Below are positions 1 through 5,148 of a stretch of 5,148 nt of DNA, piece by piece. The DNA is from an uncultured Cytophagaceae bacterium. Lineage in GTDB: Bacteria; Bacteroidota; Bacteroidia; Cytophagales; Spirosomataceae. Location of the stretch: positions 1 to 5,148 of the forward strand of contig CAILUB010000303.1 of NCBI GenBank assembly GCA_903837305.1. The letters run 5' to 3'. The notes beneath the pieces are model-generated. The model saw only the letters and a program-made list of their open reading frames with translations. It was not told where the DNA came from and ran no database searches. Positions within the stretch are counted from its first letter, which is position 1; each line of letters begins with the position of its first letter. A program made the translations under genes and the position numbers.

Positions 1-122
1 CCTTTTTGTGGTTTCTCTTTCGCTGTGTCAGGAATAATAATACCAAATGCTGTTTTTTCTTCAGCTTGAGCTGGTTCTACAACAACCCGATCCGCTAAGG
101 GCTTAATACTTAAATTTGACAT
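1..122 (-). CDS. groES: Co-chaperonin GroES (Hsp10), N-terminal part, cut by window edge
   Basis: GroES is the 10-kDa lid of the GroEL folding chamber in the cytoplasm. The visible 40 codons begin MSNLSIKPLADRVVVEP and continue through a segment containing FGIIIPDTAKEKPQ. This matches the conserved GroES start (IKPLADRVVVEP) and the beginning of the mobile loop (GIIIPDTAKEKP), which contacts GroEL. The ATG at 122-120 is the natural start because it places the conserved motif at the usual distance from the N-terminus. The remaining part of the protein, and presumably groEL, lie beyond position 1. The gene sits 132 bases downstream of secG on the same strand. That gap holds several inverted repeats, so groES probably has its own regulated promoter rather than depending only on read-through. 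Identification is firm despite the truncation. Confidence 0.95.
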   Translation of the reverse strand, partial: MSNLSIKPLADRVVVEPAQAEEKTAFGIIIPDTAKEKPQK

Positions 123-160
123 GTGTTATAAATTTAATTTTTAAATTAGAGATTATACAA

Positions 161-174
161 CCATGCGAACATGG
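161..174. repeat. Short perfect hairpin-forming palindrome upstream of groES
   Basis: On the minus strand the sequence reads CCATG-TTCG-CATGG, a perfect 5-bp stem with a 4-base loop. An outer G/T pair could extend it by one. It lies about 40-50 bases before the groES ATG. It could be an operator or a hairpin in the groES 5' leader. No T-run follows it on the minus strand, so it is not a typical terminator. Function is not established. Confidence 0.5.
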
Positions 175-186
175 CAGAACTGGTCA

Positions 187-202
187 TACAATAATAATGC
201 CA
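187..202 (-). promoter_or_regulatory. Possible sigma-54 (-24/-12) promoter for groES, one key base off
   Basis: On the minus strand TGGCATTATTATTGTA aligns with the sigma-54 consensus TGGCAC-N5-TTGCW. TGGCA is intact, TTG is intact, and the GG to GY spacing is the correct 10 bases. However, the normally near-invariant -12 GC is GT. Transcription would begin near 175-178, giving a leader of roughly 55 bases that starts at the CCATG-TTCG-CATGG hairpin. AT-rich DNA makes chance partial matches common. Confidence 0.2.
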
Positions 203-231
203 AAACTCATTGCTGAAATTTTGGCAGTATT
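193..231. repeat. 13-bp inverted repeat between secG and groES
   Basis: The arms are AATAATGCCAAAA (193-205) and TTTTGGCAGTATT (219-231). They pair at 12 of 13 positions around a 13-base centre. The core TGCCAAAA/TTTTGGCA is perfect. It could be a regulatory site for groES, or a hairpin ending the secG transcript. A terminator is less likely because no clean T-run follows on the minus strand. The sequence does not resemble the CIRCE element (TTAGCACTC-N9-GAGTGCTAA) of HrcA-controlled groE operons. Confidence 0.6.
213..229. repeat. 17-base motif copy A (upstream of groES)
   Basis: CTGAAATTTTGGCAGTA on the plus strand matches the segment at 4316-4332 upstream of miaB at 15 of 17 positions, and the last 12 bases are identical. 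The inner 15 bases form an imperfect dyad, CTG...CAG. The motif overlaps the right arm of the larger inverted repeat here. A shared binding site is an inference. Confidence 0.45.
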
Positions 232-254
232 AGAAAAAATATAGTAGGTACTAA

Positions 255-572
255 CTATTGCTTAGGTGCTACTGGAGCAGGAGCAACAGGTACCGTTTTA
301 GTAGCTGCTTTTTCTACGTTTACTGAGGTGCTTGTTTCTTTTGTATCTGATAAGCTGAAATTAGTGGCTAATACCAATACTAAAATAGCAATAGAAAAAC
401 CCCAAGTTAATTGTTCAACTAAATCACCTGTCTTTTGAACACCAAACATTTGTGTTGCTCCGGAAGAAGAGAACTCCCCGCTAATTCCACCGCCTTTAGG
501 ATTTTGCACTAAAATAAGCACAACTAATAAGGCAGAGAAGATGATAATCAATGAAATCAATAAAGTAAACAT
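255..572 (-). CDS. secG: Preprotein translocase subunit SecG
   Basis: SecG is the small integral-membrane partner of SecY and SecE and assists SecA-driven export of unfolded proteins across the inner membrane. The 105-residue product has the family layout. A first hydrophobic helix spans about residues 3-22. It is followed by the hallmark loop VQNPKGGGISGEF (22-34) and a further conserved stretch containing GATQMFG (38-44). A second helix lies at about 57-71. The tail after residue 75 is rich in Thr, Val, Ala and Pro and ends in repeated APV/VAP units; such low-complexity tails are variable in the family. The ATG at 572 is two bases past the stop of the upstream TPR-like gene, so the two are almost certainly co-transcribed and probably translationally coupled. 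Identity is secure. Confidence 0.93.
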   Translation of the reverse strand: MFTLLISLIIIFSALLVVLILVQNPKGGGISGEFSSSGATQMFGVQKTGDLVEQLTWGFSIAILVLVLATNFSLSDTKETSTSVNVEKAATKTVPVAPAPVAPKQ

Positions 573-574
573 AT

Positions 575-1096
575 TTATTCTGTTAGTAAATTTTGTAATT
601 CTGAAATTCGAGATGCAAAGTAAAGTCTTTTTTCAGGTTTAATCAAACTTAACTTCTCATATAATTCAATTGCTTGTAAATATTTACCCTGCTTAGTGAG
701 AAGAATAGCTACCGTTTCAGAAACAGGTAGACTAAATTCGGTAGCTGATAAATCCTCTTGAGGGGAATCTTCTAGATCTGATCTTTTAGGCTTAGCTAAT
801 GTAGGCTGATTCAAGATGAATTGATCAATTAATGCAACTTGTAATGCTTTTATCTCTTCAGCTGGAACGGGGTCAGTTGTTTCATCCAGTTCACCTTGGA
901 TATCATATATTGATTGAAAATATAGTTTTCGTCTTGAAGATTGTAGGGCAATTCTTTGTTGCTTTAGTATAGAATAACGTTCATTCCAATGTAAAAAATA
1001 GAAATAAGGGTAAATCAATTTATCCTGATTCAGCTCACTTTGATCTGATCGATCAATTTTATTTAATAAAAACCAAAGCTTTTGTGCGTTAGACAT
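575..1096 (-). CDS. Small TPR-like protein of unknown function
   Basis: The product is 173 residues from the ATG at 1096-1094, beginning MSNAQKLW. An in-frame TTG at 1120 would add eight residues but would overlap lptE by 17 bases. The ATG leaves a 7-base gap after the lptE stop and is preferred. The N-terminal two thirds are polar, with an aromatic patch (IYPYFYFLHW) and no signal peptide or membrane helix. The C-terminal segment (about 125-170) contains KQGKYLQAIELYEKLSL followed by PEKRLYFASRISEL. This is the GKY-x2-AIxxYEKL pattern of a tetratricopeptide-repeat helix pair, with one clear repeat only. TPR units mediate protein-protein contacts, so a cytoplasmic adaptor or scaffold role is possible but not shown. 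Its position between lptE and secG suggests, without proving, a link to envelope biogenesis or secretion. I do not recognise a named gene. Confidence 0.75.
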   Translation of the reverse strand: MSNAQKLWFLLNKIDRSDQSELNQDKLIYPYFYFLHWNERYSILKQQRIALQSSRRKLYFQSIYDIQGELDETTDPVPAEEIKALQVALIDQFILNQPTLAKPKRSDLEDSPQEDLSATEFSLPVSETVAILLTKQGKYLQAIELYEKLSLIKPEKRLYFASRISELQNLLTE

Positions 1097-1103
1097 ATAC
1101 CTA

Positions 1104-1610
1104 TTACCAGTCACCTGCAATTTTATTAAACAAATCTAAAATAATTTGATCAACTAACTTCGGAATTAGTTCTTTTTCTACTTGTGGCAAAGTTTGATTT
1201 TGTGGGAAATCCTGATAGAAAGAGAACTCTTGTTCGAAGTTTTTATCTTCATCTAGGCGATTAATTAATCGAAATTGAATAGTTAAAGTTAATCGATTCA
1301 ATCCCGCTTTATCATCGCCAGTAGGAGCCTGAGGTGTTAATTCATAACCTATTATAGATCCTTCTATTTGTAAATCGGGATTCTTGTTGTTGATTTTCAA
1401 GGAGGTATTGCGTTGAAAATACTCTTTTAGTTTTTCATTAATTGTCAGACTTAAATTCGCGGGGCCACCTGCTGTCTCCATTCGGATATTGCTGATTTGA
1501 ATCGTTTTTAAATTAGGATCTAAACTAGCACCCTTAAAACTATAACAAGAGGATAGCATGATTAGTACTCCTAAAAAAAGGCAAAGATTAATCCAATTCT
1601 TCCAAATCAT
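1104..1610 (-). CDS. lptE: LptE-family LPS-transport lipoprotein
   Basis: LptE is an outer-membrane lipoprotein that plugs and helps assemble the LptD channel inserting lipopolysaccharide into the outer leaflet. The 168-residue product begins with a typical lipoprotein signal: positively charged start, hydrophobic run at residues 9-19, lipobox LSSC with Cys22 as the lipidated residue. It is followed by CYSFKGASL, the short conserved 'C-Y-x-F-x-G' start of the Bacteroidota LptE-like family. The body has predicted alternating strands (KTIQISNI; LTLTIQFRLI) and a C-terminal amphipathic helix ending LVDQIILDLFNKI. This fits the LptE fold of two helices packed on a sheet. The ATG at 1610 is required to keep the signal peptide, and it overlaps the end of the sigma-54 activator gene by 23 bases. 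Assignment rests on family pattern and context. Sequence conservation in this family is low, so moderate caution is warranted. Confidence 0.8.
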   Translation of the reverse strand: MIWKNWINLCLFLGVLIMLSSCYSFKGASLDPNLKTIQISNIRMETAGGPANLSLTINEKLKEYFQRNTSLKINNKNPDLQIEGSIIGYELTPQAPTGDDKAGLNRLTLTIQFRLINRLDEDKNFEQEFSFYQDFPQNQTLPQVEKELIPKLVDQIILDLFNKIAGDW

Positions 1611-2874
1611 ATTGCTTTATTTTACGGTATAATGTACGTTCTGAAATTCCCAGGTCCTTTGCTGCATATTTTCGTTTATTTTTGTTTTTCTTCAATGCTC
1701 GAATGATAATCTCTTTTTCCTGTTTCTCTAAGGATAAGGTCACATCATTGGCCGGTAAGATAATCTCTTCGTAAATAGAATCAATAGGTTCTTCTGTAAA
1801 TTTAGTCTCCTCCTGTTCATGACTAGGTAAAGATAAACCGGGGATTGGGGTACTTACTTCCGCATGATTTCTTACATCTTCAAATACAGCCATGTTATCA
1901 TGTAATATTTCATAGGCCTTAGATTGATCTGATTCCACTACTTTCAATAATATTTTTTTCAATTCTGTTACATCTCTCTTTAGATCAAATAGAATCTTGT
2001 ATAAAATCTCGCGTTCGTTCATTCCCTCTGGCCCAGAGAATGCATCTGACTTGACAACTGAATTACCTAATTTAGGTTCGTTGAATTCCAAATAATATTG
2101 CAACTGTAATTCATCGATGATTCTATCCCCTAATTCAAGAACAGATATTTGTTCAGCCAGATTCTTTAATTGACGTATGTTACCTGGAAAGCGTTGTTTT
2201 TGTAACAGCTCTTTAGCCTCTTTCGTTAGCATAATCGGCTTAACCCGATGTGACTCTGAGAAATCAGTTGTAAATTTTCTAAACAACAATTCAATATCAT
2301 CGCCACGCTCACGTAAAGGGGGAACATAAATAGGTACCGTACTTAAACGGTAGTATAAATCTTCTCTGAATTTCCCCTTTTCAATAGCCTGTTGTAAATT
2401 TAAATTGGTGGCCGCTACCACGCGTGCATTGGTTTTTTGAACTTTGGAAGAACCGACACGGTAAAATTCACCATTTTCTAACACACGCAACAAGCGAGCC
2501 TGTGTTCCTAAGGGCATTTCAGCAATCTCATCTAAAAAGATGGTACCTCCATCAGTTACTTCAAAATAGCCCTTGCGAGCTTCAATAGCTCCTGTAAAGG
2601 ATCCTTTTTCATGACCAAATAATTCGGAATCAATCGTTCCTTCTGGGATAGCTCCGCAGTTCACTGCGATAAAGGCTCCGTGTTTGCGTTTAGAAAGGGA
2701 ATGAATGATTTTGGAAAATGATTCTTTACCCGAACCACTTTCTCCTGTAATCAATACGGTCATATCCGTCGCGGCTACTTGCTCTGCTACAGAAATGGCA
2801 CGCAAAAGGGCAGGGGCATTTCCAATGATCCCAAAACGTGCTTTTATACTAGCAAGATGACTGTTATCTAACAT
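1588..2874 (-). CDS. Sigma-54-dependent transcriptional activator without receiver domain
   Basis: This is a bacterial enhancer-binding protein that uses ATP hydrolysis to open promoters held by sigma-54 RNA polymerase. In the 428 residues the AAA+ domain starts almost at once (about 13-260). It shows Walker A GESGSGKE (44-51), the sigma-54 contact loop GSFTGA (91-96, a Ser variant of GAFTGA), Walker B TIFLDE (111-116), the ATN sensor I (155-157), the REDLYYRL arginine-finger region (170-177) and sensor II RFPGNIRQLKN (228-238). A poorly conserved linker of about 120 residues, partly acidic and probably part helical, leads to a Fis-type helix-turn-helix (about 385-424; AAKDLGISERTLYRKIK). There is no N-terminal receiver, GAF or PAS domain, so activity may be set by level, by a partner or by the linker. 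The gene overlaps miaB by 7 bases and lptE by 23, implying one operon. The regulated genes cannot be told from the sequence. Confidence 0.93.
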   Translation of the reverse strand: MLDNSHLASIKARFGIIGNAPALLRAISVAEQVAATDMTVLITGESGSGKESFSKIIHSLSKRKHGAFIAVNCGAIPEGTIDSELFGHEKGSFTGAIEARKGYFEVTDGGTIFLDEIAEMPLGTQARLLRVLENGEFYRVGSSKVQKTNARVVAATNLNLQQAIEKGKFREDLYYRLSTVPIYVPPLRERGDDIELLFRKFTTDFSESHRVKPIMLTKEAKELLQKQRFPGNIRQLKNLAEQISVLELGDRIIDELQLQYYLEFNEPKLGNSVVKSDAFSGPEGMNEREILYKILFDLKRDVTELKKILLKVVESDQSKAYEILHDNMAVFEDVRNHAEVSTPIPGLSLPSHEQEETKFTEEPIDSIYEEIILPANDVTLSLEKQEKEIIIRALKKNKNKRKYAAKDLGISERTLYRKIKQYDLEELD

Positions 2875-4283
2875 AATTCACCTAATAAAGTTCCTGATGT
2901 ACAATGAGTTATATTTACAAAAACATAATCTCCTTTGGCTTCGTTTCCTTTAGGAAAAACAACTACTTTGTTCGAATCAATTTTGCCAAAATGATGCATT
3001 TTAGATTTTTTTGAATCCCCTTCCACCAATACTTGCACTTTTCTACCCACCCACATTTCATTGCGTTTGGCAGAATGAATACGCTGCAAATCGATGATTT
3101 CTTGAAGGCGACGCATTTTCACCTCTTCCGGTACATCATCAGTTAATTTCTTCTCTGCAGGTGTTCCAGGACGCTCAGAATAAGCAAACATATAGCCAAA
3201 GTCGTATTCTACTTCGGTTAATAATGACAATGTATCTTGGTGATCTTCCTCTGTTTCAGTACAAAATCCTGCAATCATATCCTGTGAAACTCCACATTCC
3301 TCACCTAAAATGGTTCGAATCGACTTAATTCGGTCTAAATACCATTCACGGGTATAAGAACGTTTCATTAATTCTAAAATACGGTTGCTTCCACTTTGCG
3401 CAGGTAAATGAATGTTATTGCAAATGTTATCATACTTCTTCATCGTATATAATACTTCATCCGTAATATCCTTAGGATGAGAGGTTGAGAATCGAACTCG
3501 AAGCAAGGGATTAACTAAAGCTACAGCTTCTAATAACTGGGCAAAATTGATCAGTTTTCCATTTTCTGAAGACCATTTATAAGAATCAACGTTTTGGCCT
3601 AATAGGGTGACCTCTCGGTAGCCTTGCGCAACTAATTTTTCGCATTCTGCGATGATAGAGGGCAAATCACGAGATCTTTCACGGCCTCTGGTGTAAGGAA
3701 CAACGCAGAAAGTACACATATTGTCACAACCGCGCATGATACTAACCATAGCAGTAACACCATTTGAATTTAGTCGAATAGGTTCGATGTTGCCGTAAGT
3801 CTCCTCGCGAGAAAGGAAAACGTTGATGGCTTTTTGGCCGTCTGAAACTTCATCTAATAAGGCAGGTAAATCACGGTAGGCATCAGGGCCAGCGACTAGA
3901 TCGACAATTTTCTCCTCATCAATCAACTTTGTCTTTAGGCGTTCTGCCATGCAACCTAGAATTCCTACGGTTAAGGCTGGATTCTTCGCTTTCAAATGTG
4001 TGAATACTTGCAAGCGATGGCGAATCTTATGTTCCGCATTCTCGCGAATGGCACATGTATTTAATAAAATTGTATGGGCTTCTTTAACGTTAGATGTGGT
4101 AACGTAACCGTTTTCTTGAAGGATGGAGGTAACGACTTCTGAATCCGCAAAATTCATTTGACAGCCATAACTTTCGATATAGACCTTTTTCCCAAAAGAG
4201 TTCTCTGCCACCTGATCTTCCGAAATTCTCGGAACATCCAAACCCTCTTTCTCTTCCTTCGTCAGTACTTTTAAATCTTGCAT
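2868..4283 (-). CDS. miaB: MiaB, tRNA-2-methylthio-N6-isopentenyladenosine synthase
   Basis: MiaB is a radical-SAM enzyme that adds a methylthio group to i6A37 of tRNAs reading codons beginning with U, which improves decoding. The 471 residues show the full family layout. The N-terminal MTTase domain begins at KKVYIESYGCQMN, with three cluster-binding cysteines Cys41, Cys77 and Cys111. The radical-SAM motif is RGCDNMCTFC (184-193), with Cys186, Cys190 and Cys193 in CxxxCxxC spacing. The sequence ends with a TRAM RNA-binding domain (about 412-470). All six cluster ligands are present, so it should be active. About 30 residues precede the MTTase domain. The ATG at 4283 gives a plausible 20-base leader from the promoter box upstream. 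The stop codon overlaps the start of the activator gene (ATGTTAG), typical of translational coupling. MtaB and RimO paralogues are less likely, given the NTCAIRENAEHK and VVPYTRGRERSR signatures of MiaB. Confidence 0.96.
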   Translation of the reverse strand: MQDLKVLTKEEKEGLDVPRISEDQVAENSFGKKVYIESYGCQMNFADSEVVTSILQENGYVTTSNVKEAHTILLNTCAIRENAEHKIRHRLQVFTHLKAKNPALTVGILGCMAERLKTKLIDEEKIVDLVAGPDAYRDLPALLDEVSDGQKAINVFLSREETYGNIEPIRLNSNGVTAMVSIMRGCDNMCTFCVVPYTRGRERSRDLPSIIAECEKLVAQGYREVTLLGQNVDSYKWSSENGKLINFAQLLEAVALVNPLLRVRFSTSHPKDITDEVLYTMKKYDNICNNIHLPAQSGSNRILELMKRSYTREWYLDRIKSIRTILGEECGVSQDMIAGFCTETEEDHQDTLSLLTEVEYDFGYMFAYSERPGTPAEKKLTDDVPEEVKMRRLQEIIDLQRIHSAKRNEMWVGRKVQVLVEGDSKKSKMHHFGKIDSNKVVVFPKGNEAKGDYVFVNITHCTSGTLLGELC

Positions 4284-4308
4284 TTTACAATCAATGAAAT
4301 TTAGATTG

Positions 4309-4316
4309 CAAATTTA
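4309..4316 (-). promoter_or_regulatory. Bacteroidota-type -7 promoter box for miaB operon
   Basis: The minus strand reads TAAATTTG, a perfect match to the -7 element TAnnTTTG used by the primary sigma factor of Bacteroidota. It ends 25 bases before the miaB ATG, so transcription should start near 4300-4304. No TTTG -33 element is seen at the usual 19-21 base distance. The box directly abuts the 17-base motif at 4316-4332, which could therefore influence promoter activity. Confidence 0.55.
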
Positions 4317-4332
4317 TGACATTTTGGCAGTA
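4316..4332. repeat. 17-base motif copy B (upstream of miaB)
   Basis: ATGACATTTTGGCAGTA on the plus strand is the second copy of the motif found at 213-229, with 15 of 17 identical. Within it TGACA-TTT-TGGCA is an imperfect dyad with one mismatched pair. It lies wholly in the 52-base gap between the ABC ATPase stop and miaB, directly upstream of the -7 box. Confidence 0.45.
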
Positions 4333-4335
4333 ATT

Positions 4336-4989
4336 CTATTCGATTCTACCGGAATTTAGATAAATAACCTGATCAGAATGTGTAGTTAGTTTCTCGTTGT
4401 GCGTTACCATGATAATACGTTGTTGCCAAACCGCTTTTAATTCAACAAATAAATCATATAAAGTTTCCGCATTCTTATTATCTAAATTACCCGTAGGTTC
4501 ATCCGCTAATAGGAGAGTGGGGCGATTAATTAATGCCCTTGCTACTGCAACGCGTTGTTGCTCTCCTCCTGATATTTGTGAAGGTAATTTTTTTAAAATC
4601 GGCTCTATACCTAATGTTTGAACTATTTTATTAAACAATTCAAGATCTGCTTCCTTTATATTTTCACCTTTTATAAATAAAGGGAATTTGATGTTTTCTT
4701 CGCAGCTAAATTCTCCCAATAAGTTATGAAATTGAAAAACAAAACCTAGTTTTTGATTTCGAAATGTAGCTTGATCTTTTTCAGTTAGAGACGAATAGTC
4801 AATACCGTCCAAGTAGATCCGGCCAGAATCTGCTTTCATCAATAATCCCATGATCTGTAGAAGTGTACTTTTACCAGATCCTGAAGGTCCTAAAATACTC
4901 ACCATTTCAGACTCCTTTACTTGTAAAGAGATATTGTCTAGAATTAATTGAGTTCCGTAACTTTTGGAAATATTTTTTAATTCTAACAT
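4336..4989 (-). CDS. ABC transporter ATP-binding protein, LolD/MacB-like
   Basis: This is the nucleotide-binding subunit of an ABC transporter, 217 residues, a single ATPase domain. Seen are Walker A GPSGSGKST (34-42), Q-loop Gln86, the signature ISGGEQQRVAVARAL (139-153), Walker B LLLADEP (159-165) with catalytic Glu164, D-loop NLD (168-170) and the switch histidine in MVTHN (His197). The short length, the GxLLMKADSGRIYLDG pattern and the DEPTGNLD sequence place it in the LolD/MacB/FtsE-like subfamily. LolD powers release of lipoproteins from the inner membrane with LolC/LolE. No permease gene is next to it: miaB follows after 52 bases and sucC diverges upstream, so the membrane partner must be encoded elsewhere. 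The exact substrate is therefore open. The start at 4989 is preceded by a very A-rich stretch on the coding strand, as is common for translation starts in this phylum. Confidence 0.88.
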   Translation of the reverse strand: MLELKNISKSYGTQLILDNISLQVKESEMVSILGPSGSGKSTLLQIMGLLMKADSGRIYLDGIDYSSLTEKDQATFRNQKLGFVFQFHNLLGEFSCEENIKFPLFIKGENIKEADLELFNKIVQTLGIEPILKKLPSQISGGEQQRVAVARALINRPTLLLADEPTGNLDNKNAETLYDLFVELKAVWQQRIIMVTHNEKLTTHSDQVIYLNSGRIE

Positions 4990-5012
4990 TTTTTTGTCTT
5001 TTTTTTAGAATG

Positions 5013-5045
5013 TTTGAATGAATGACTTGTTATTTAATATTTACG
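5013..5045 (+). promoter_or_regulatory. Possible weak promoter for sucC
   Basis: TTTG at 5013-5016 is followed after 21 bases by TATTTACG (5038-5045). The second element keeps four of six defined positions of the Bacteroidota -7 box TAnnTTTG. Transcription would start near 5051, leaving a leader of about 34 bases. The -7 match is partial, so this is only a candidate. Confidence 0.25.
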
Positions 5046-5053
5046 CAAATAAA
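5046..5053 (-). promoter_or_regulatory. Possible -7 box for the ABC ATPase gene
   Basis: The minus strand reads TTTATTTG, differing from TAnnTTTG at one defined position. It ends 56 bases before the ATG at 4989. No convincing -33 TTTG is present. In DNA this AT-rich the match could be chance. Confidence 0.3.
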
Positions 5054-5056
5054 TAG

Positions 5057-5072
5057 TAATTTCACGAAATTA
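5057..5072. repeat. Perfect 7-bp dyad TAATTTC-AC-GAAATTA before sucC
   Basis: Seven bases on each side of a 2-base centre are perfectly complementary. The dyad lies 12 bases upstream of the sucC ATG, overlapping the probable leader or promoter region. Its core TTCACGAA recurs in the dyad at 5089-5102. It could be an operator or a small hairpin that affects ribosome access. Confidence 0.45.
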
Positions 5073-5084
5073 AAATTTTACTAA

Positions 5085-5148
5085 ATGAATATTCACGAAT
5101 ATCAAGCGAAAGAAATCTTAAAAGGTTACGGAGTGCGCATTCAAGAAG
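5085..5148 (+). CDS. sucC: Succinyl-CoA ligase beta subunit, N-terminal part, cut by window edge
   Basis: SucC is the beta subunit of succinyl-CoA synthetase, which makes ATP or GTP in the TCA cycle while converting succinyl-CoA to succinate. Only 21 codons are visible: MNIHEYQAKEILKGYGVRIQ and one more residue. The opening MNIHEYQAKE-(I/L)-L is the highly conserved start of the ATP-grasp domain of this subunit, and the following GYGV is also typical. The ATG at 5085 is fixed by this motif. The gene is the only one on the plus strand and diverges from the ABC ATPase gene across 95 bases. The remaining protein, and perhaps sucD, lie beyond the right edge. Confidence 0.93.
   Translation, partial: MNIHEYQAKEILKGYGVRIQE
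5089..5102. repeat. Perfect 6-bp dyad ATATTC-AC-GAATAT in sucC codons 2-6
   Basis: This second TTCACGAA-centred dyad lies inside the sucC coding sequence, centred 31 bases from the first, close to three helical turns. The residues it encodes (N-I-H-E-Y) are conserved in SucC, so part of the symmetry may be forced by protein sequence. Confidence 0.4.

Noticed and set aside
129..136. TAAATTTA, one base from the Bacteroidota -7 box, ahead of groES
   Set aside because: It ends only 6 bases before the ATG, leaving almost no leader, so it is unlikely to be the groES promoter.
152..157. TATAAT on the minus strand, a -10-like hexamer about 30 bases before groES
   Set aside because: No matching upstream element at proper distance, and it does not match the TAnnTTTG box used in this phylum.
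234..258. Possible terminator at the end of secG (5-bp ATAGT/ACTAT stem followed by six Ts on the minus strand)
   Set aside because: The stem is very short and AT-rich, with an 8-base loop, and includes the secG stop codon. It is too weak to call.
1097..1120. TTG start adding eight residues to the TPR-like protein
   Set aside because: It would overlap lptE by 17 bases, uses a rare start, and the ATG at 1096 fits the spacing better.
4397..4621. Plus-strand open reading frame of 74 codons
   Set aside because: It lies antisense inside the ABC ATPase gene, covering the Walker B and signature region, and its translation resembles no family. It is a shadow of the real gene.
4990..5007. T-rich run that might be a terminator of a plus-strand gene
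   Set aside because: No stem precedes it and no plus-strand gene ends there. On the minus strand it is the A-rich translation initiation region of the ABC ATPase gene.

Overview
The window looks like ordinary chromosome from a Bacteroidota bacterium, probably of the Cytophagales type. Grounds are the low-GC sequence, a perfect Bacteroidota -7 promoter box (TAnnTTTG) ahead of miaB, A-rich translation starts without clear Shine-Dalgarno sites, and the gene order miaB / sigma-54 activator / LptE-family lipoprotein / small TPR-like protein / secG / groES, an arrangement I recall from that phylum. The species cannot be named from the sequence alone.

All genes except the last lie on the minus strand, so transcription runs from high to low coordinates. 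From right to left they are: the first 21 codons of sucC (plus strand, divergent), a LolD-like ABC ATPase, miaB, a sigma-54-dependent activator, lptE, a 173-residue TPR-like protein, secG, and the first 40 codons of groES. From miaB to secG the genes are packed into what looks like one transcript: miaB and the activator overlap by 7 bases, the activator and lptE by 23, and the next two junctions have gaps of 7 and 2 bases. The two larger gaps on the minus strand are 52 bases (ABC ATPase to miaB) and 132 bases (secG to groES). The ABC ATPase and sucC share a divergent 95-base intergenic region.

By function the cluster mixes tRNA modification (MiaB), envelope biogenesis (LptE-type LPS-transport lipoprotein; SecG of the Sec translocon; a LolD-like ATPase possibly for lipoprotein release), protein folding (GroES) and central metabolism (SucC). 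The regulator in the middle has no N-terminal sensor domain, so its signal and targets are not evident here.

No mobile element, CRISPR array, RNA gene or defence system was seen. The less explained signals are non-coding: a 17-base motif shared (15 of 17) between the miaB and groES upstream regions, nested inverted repeats before groES with a sigma-54-like element inside them, and two dyads with the core TTCACGAA centred 31 bases apart at the sucC start.
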